A DNA stretch of 64,000 bases from Bacillota bacterium (GTDB taxonomy: Bacteria > Bacillota > Clostridia > Acetivibrionales > DSM-1351): assembly GCA_023390335.1 (NCBI GenBank), contig JAEWCZ010000017.1, positions 231,646 to 295,645 on the forward strand, read 5' to 3'. How positions within the stretch are numbered: position 1 is the stretch's first letter; each line of letters begins with the position of its first letter. A program made the translations under genes and the position numbers. Below the pieces are notes generated by a model. It was not told where the DNA came from. It did no database searches and was given only the letters and a program-made list of their open reading frames with translations. Shown in pieces: positions 61,501 through 64,000 of this stretch.

Positions 61501-64000
61501 ATTATACATATACCACGACTGTAGTAGACAGTGAGAATAACGAGACAGTGTATGGATATAACTACAAGCATCTTTTAATGTATCAAACAACAAAAGAAAA
61601 TGGTAAAAGTATAAATAGCCTATTTGATTCATTTGAATATGATACAAATAAGATGCTGCAAAAGCATGTAAACAGAAAATACAATAATTCATCAGGTTCG
61701 TATATGGAGAGAATTGAGAAATTTCAGTATGACACCTTTGGTGACCTGATGTATTACTGGAATCCGCTTGCGTTGGGGGATACGTCCAATAACGAGTATA
61801 AGACAGCTTATATTTATGATAGTACATATCATTATATTACGAAAAAAACCTATAAAAAAGATAAGAATACAACAATAGTTGAAACCTATACTCCTTATGC
61901 AACAGATGCAAAAAACATAGAATGGAGTACAATAAGCGAAAATGGTATTTTAAAACGACAAACAAGGTTCATATATGATTCATATGGAAATATAACTGAA
62001 GAGAGAAAATATAAGGATGGATTTTCAGAATATATATCTACATTTTATAATTATGACGACAATGATACATCAAGACAAAATAAAATTAATGGATTATTTC
62101 TTACAAAAAAAACCGCTACTGATGTACGTGATGCAGAGGGTATTCTTACAAAGGATAAAAATGGAAACAATACAGGAATTGTTGAAGAAATATTTAAATA
62201 TAATTGGTATGGAAATATAGTTGAACAAACAGAGCCAAATGGTAATGCTACATTACGTCAATATGATAAGTTAGGAAGAATAAAAAAGGAAATTCATCAG
62301 GCAGATGGAAGCTTTAAAACATGGACATATAAAACCGACTTACAGGAAAATAGTGTTATAATTTCTGATGAAAACACAAATAGCACACAATACACTTCTT
62401 ATGGCAGTCTTGTTAAGTTGATTTATGATGGATTTGGGAAACTGCTATATGAGCAGAAGTATACAAAAAATCCAGATACAGGAACAGAAAGCTATGTTTC
62501 AGTAAAACAGTATGCTTATGATTCCGAAAATAGGCTTGATTCCGAGAAAGACTTGGTAACTGGTGCACTAACTGATTATATATATTATAAGGATAGCAGA
62601 CTAAATATAAAACAGATAAATGATACAAAAAATTCAAATTCACTGCTATACAAGGAAACAATAACATATGACGATGCAAGTGGAATGAAAACAACAAAAA
62701 TTGAAGGGGATTCAAATGCTCCTGCAATATCTTTAAGTACTTATGCTGATAAATTGGGGAGAGTAACTAGTCAAACAAAGCTGCATACTGTTGGAACTAT
62801 AACGAATTTTTCTAAGGATACGTTCGAGTATGATTATTTGGGCAACAAAATATCAGAAAAAACCGCACGTGCATATGATGAAGCAGCGACTTATCCATCA
62901 TGTGAATATACAACCAAATATGATTACGATTATGCAGGAAATGTTATAAAAACCACCAATGCAGATGGAACATTTGCAACGGCTAAATATGATGCTCTTG
63001 GAAGGCTAAAAAGTACTGCTGACTTCAAAAGCAATTTAACTAGCCCCGAAGCATATAGTACAACCTATGTATATGATAACCTTGGAAGGCTGATTCAGGA
63101 AACAATACCTTTTGAAAAAGCTGATACCACAAGTATAGTGTACTATACAGTGAAAAAGCACTATTATGACCGTAATGGAAACATAATATCTGAGATGGTT
63201 AGTAACAGCAAGCCGGACGTTGCTTTAACATTTTCAAAAGTCGGTTATGAATATAACGGACGTAATATGCTGACAAAGGTTATTACATATAATAATGGGA
63301 ATCCTGAAAACTATACACAGTATTATTATGATAATTCAGGTAACAAACTTAGAATGTATACGGGACTCAGTAAGCCACTTAATATCACTGGGCTAGATAT
63401 AGTAGCAACAACTGGAGATACAGAGTATTCAACAACAAAATATGAATACGACCCATTGGGCAAGCTTGTTAAAATGACCGATCCCAATGAAAAAACTGAA
63501 AGGTATACATATGATCTAAATGGTAATATGCTGAACAAAATTGATAAAAACGGCAGTAATATTAATATGACCTACGATGCAATGGGAAGACTTATTAATA
63601 ATACTGTAACTAATACAGAAAACCCGGAATTGAATAACACCTATGCTTATACCTATACCTTAACTGGCAATAGAAAAACTATGAGTAGTGGTGGTGTAGA
63701 TACCACATACTACTATGATGATTTAGGTCGCTTAACTAAAGAGGTGGCATCAAATGGAACTTTAAAAGAGTATACATATGATGCTGCAAATAACAGGAAA
63801 TCCCTTGTTTTAAAAGTCAATGGGGTTACAAGGACAAATACATCGTATTTGTATGATAAAATGAACAGACTCTATCAAGTATTCGAAAATGGGTCGTTGA
63901 TAGCAACCTATACATACGATACTAATGGAAACAGAGATACACTGACAACTGCTAATGGAAATGTATCTGCATACAAGTATAATATAGCTAACAAGCTAAA
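58503..64000 (+). CDS. Secreted subtilase with RHS/YD-repeat region, 3'-truncated
   Basis: Open from ATG 58503 (AGGAGG, 6-base spacing) to the end of the window, at least 1832 residues; the stop lies outside. Signal peptide (about 1-28), S8 propeptide-like part (LIVKYKDTNKK to EYVQPNYKL), then subtilase with Asp240 (VLDSGIS), His297 (HGTHIAG) and Ser451 (SGTSMSAA), all intact. From about residue 580 comes an RHS-type head (LSLSGRNGLDLNLNLMYDSS) and from about 820 YD repeats such as YDKLGRIKKE, YDYAGNVIKT and YDDLGRLTKE. RHS proteins form hollow shells around a C-terminal effector. It is a likely polymorphic toxin or wall-associated protein; the effector end is not visible. Confidence 0.88.
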   Translation, partial: MMKLMRNVSKIFSAVLVTSILLTTIPVAALSRNSEGYGSTIVNSEEGNTDFINLAQNISPENYSIPDTDSKIIKNNNENHEDLDAQVNSNADKNNNAVKLIALDEKEKYQLIVKYKDTNKKEQVKKSIKANLKLAKFETIKSFTKIKTEVIDIGNSSDVQSVIKEFEKDSNVEYVQPNYKLSSAVSVPMDIKDINVSSPRIELDTFYSLKKETNIGTSINIEEAWKLTKGSEEVVVGVLDSGISVSHKDLADNIFINKKEIPNNNIDDDNNGYSDDINGWDFANNDNVVDDSYVGIHGTHIAGIISAEQNNRGISGIAPKVKILPLKFINDRYGYTSDAISAIEYAKSFGVKIINCSWGSEYFNPALKEAMKSSDILFICSAGNTSKDVNLNPVYPACFDLPNVLSIASVDKNNQLSSFSNYGKEVDLAAPGEDVLSTLPANTYQKFSGTSMSAAYTTGVAALLKSYKPNASSSDIVNALKTNVTKSSGLEGKVNTKGIIDAYKALSNIKQEKQPESELINDPVNNEITFENKNEEMSVSIANPFNYDKYNSGQYTKNINEDVQKSDGSLNLQNSLLSLSGRNGLDLNLNLMYDSSKANIYDADYQQNLRFSFNYWTWYFKSMNQVTGSVPLFYYNGELHYTTVEPSGVYSTSHQGYKSTYESNTYDDNYIQYEVKRQYWVNAGNYPDDPVYKFLVLKYMSYGDINVIYDKCLNINNDTTYSEKYGNIGSGWNWSFSSIETVKDQKYLHLNSGSTYKIEMTSTSGDSNLKDYNLKDIRLEHDSSYSNGTLASAYALFYKDGKREYFDNDGKLIGILDKFNNQIKLEYYAGQTKLSKITDTVGRVITFTYNEGSTNRTLTLTLSDPGSSSIVLTSEKLNGYSNDYVLKSIKNQEQQTTTFDYSVDSAGYNYFSRQSSAVAAKNNVFANLKKVTYATGAYTDYTYEKTTGNLGNCGVQDYYRVKTRKDCTNNNIYESRTFNYSSSNYTGYPNYTDPSSLGSDYTYTTTVVDSENNETVYGYNYKHLLMYQTTKENGKSINSLFDSFEYDTNKMLQKHVNRKYNNSSGSYMERIEKFQYDTFGDLMYYWNPLALGDTSNNEYKTAYIYDSTYHYITKKTYKKDKNTTIVETYTPYATDAKNIEWSTISENGILKRQTRFIYDSYGNITEERKYKDGFSEYISTFYNYDDNDTSRQNKINGLFLTKKTATDVRDAEGILTKDKNGNNTGIVEEIFKYNWYGNIVEQTEPNGNATLRQYDKLGRIKKEIHQADGSFKTWTYKTDLQENSVIISDENTNSTQYTSYGSLVKLIYDGFGKLLYEQKYTKNPDTGTESYVSVKQYAYDSENRLDSEKDLVTGALTDYIYYKDSRLNIKQINDTKNSNSLLYKETITYDDASGMKTTKIEGDSNAPAISLSTYADKLGRVTSQTKLHTVGTITNFSKDTFEYDYLGNKISEKTARAYDEAATYPSCEYTTKYDYDYAGNVIKTTNADGTFATAKYDALGRLKSTADFKSNLTSPEAYSTTYVYDNLGRLIQETIPFEKADTTSIVYYTVKKHYYDRNGNIISEMVSNSKPDVALTFSKVGYEYNGRNMLTKVITYNNGNPENYTQYYYDNSGNKLRMYTGLSKPLNITGLDIVATTGDTEYSTTKYEYDPLGKLVKMTDPNEKTERYTYDLNGNMLNKIDKNGSNINMTYDAMGRLINNTVTNTENPELNNTYAYTYTLTGNRKTMSSGGVDTTYYYDDLGRLTKEVASNGTLKEYTYDAANNRKSLVLKVNGVTRTNTSYLYDKMNRLYQVFENGSLIATYTYDTNGNRDTLTTANGNVSAYKYNIANKL

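Noticed and set aside
62017..62220. Short plus-strand frame at 62017-62220
   Set aside because: Out of frame within the open subtilase-RHS gene, whose frame continues without stop to the window end.
1..64000. tRNA, rRNA or CRISPR elements
   Set aside because: I saw no cloverleaf-like tRNA, rRNA segment or repeat-spacer array by eye; tRNAscan and Infernal would settle this.

Overview
The window is AT-rich, low-GC Firmicutes DNA, most likely from a cellulolytic, spore-forming anaerobic clostridium of the Ruminiclostridium / Clostridium cellulolyticum type. The evidence is a secreted protein with a type I dockerin (14931-16169), a Tlp-type small acid-soluble spore protein (53128-53358), Ddh-type diaminopimelate metabolism, oxygen-sensitive 2-hydroxyacyl-CoA-dehydratase-like proteins and strong AGGAGG-type ribosome binding sites with frequent TTG/GTG starts. 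The genus is an inference.

Region by region. 1-14771 is mostly housekeeping: the end of a glutamate synthase small subunit, a flavodoxin, an unrecognised anchored protein, a duplicated-repeat secreted protein, a metallophosphoesterase, an AI-2E family permease, a VanX-like/L,D-transpeptidase fusion, a split TauE/SafE permease, a MoxR-DUF58-membrane-protein operon, then a TrmB-type regulator with lysA and ddh and a small PCP_red-like protein. 14931-19021 holds two secreted proteins: a dockerin/ricin-lectin/HExxH protein and a modular repeat protein. 19081-21428 is a TetR-controlled multidrug exporter with two matching operators. 21596-26918 holds a small winged-helix-like protein, a chemotaxis receptor, a beta-lactamase-fold hydrolase and a GAF-LuxR regulator split by a frameshift at an A8 tract. 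27134-31347 is an ABC-2 transporter (one ATPase, two permeases) followed by a 5'-nucleotidase-like protein.

31373-44369 is the most interesting part: 13 tightly packed same-strand genes forming an apparently thiotemplated biosynthetic operon without any NRPS or PKS megasynthase. It has two free-standing acyl carrier proteins, an AMP-forming acyl ligase, a BtrJ-like ATP-grasp ligase, a BtrK-like PLP decarboxylase, three BtrH-like cysteine acyltransferase-fold proteins (one fused to a beta-sandwich), a type II thioesterase, a GT-B glycosyltransferase, a nucleotidyltransferase-like protein, a thymidylate-kinase-like protein and a CYTH protein. The logic resembles formation and transfer of the butirosin side chain: an amino acid is loaded on a carrier protein, decarboxylated there and passed to an acceptor. 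The extra carrier, ligase, transferases and glycosyltransferase suggest a different, probably undescribed product.

44366-53358 holds a small unknown gene, a GGDEF/HD-GYP protein, a DUF2935 protein, an aldo/keto reductase, a membrane glycosyltransferase, a single-subunit 2-hydroxyacyl-CoA dehydratase-like protein with its activase, a small protein that seems to start at ATT, and tlp. 53475-53636 is a transposase remnant. 53923-64000 holds two adjacent secreted subtilases, one carrying 14 RCC1 repeats and the other a long RHS/YD-repeat region that runs off the end of the window.
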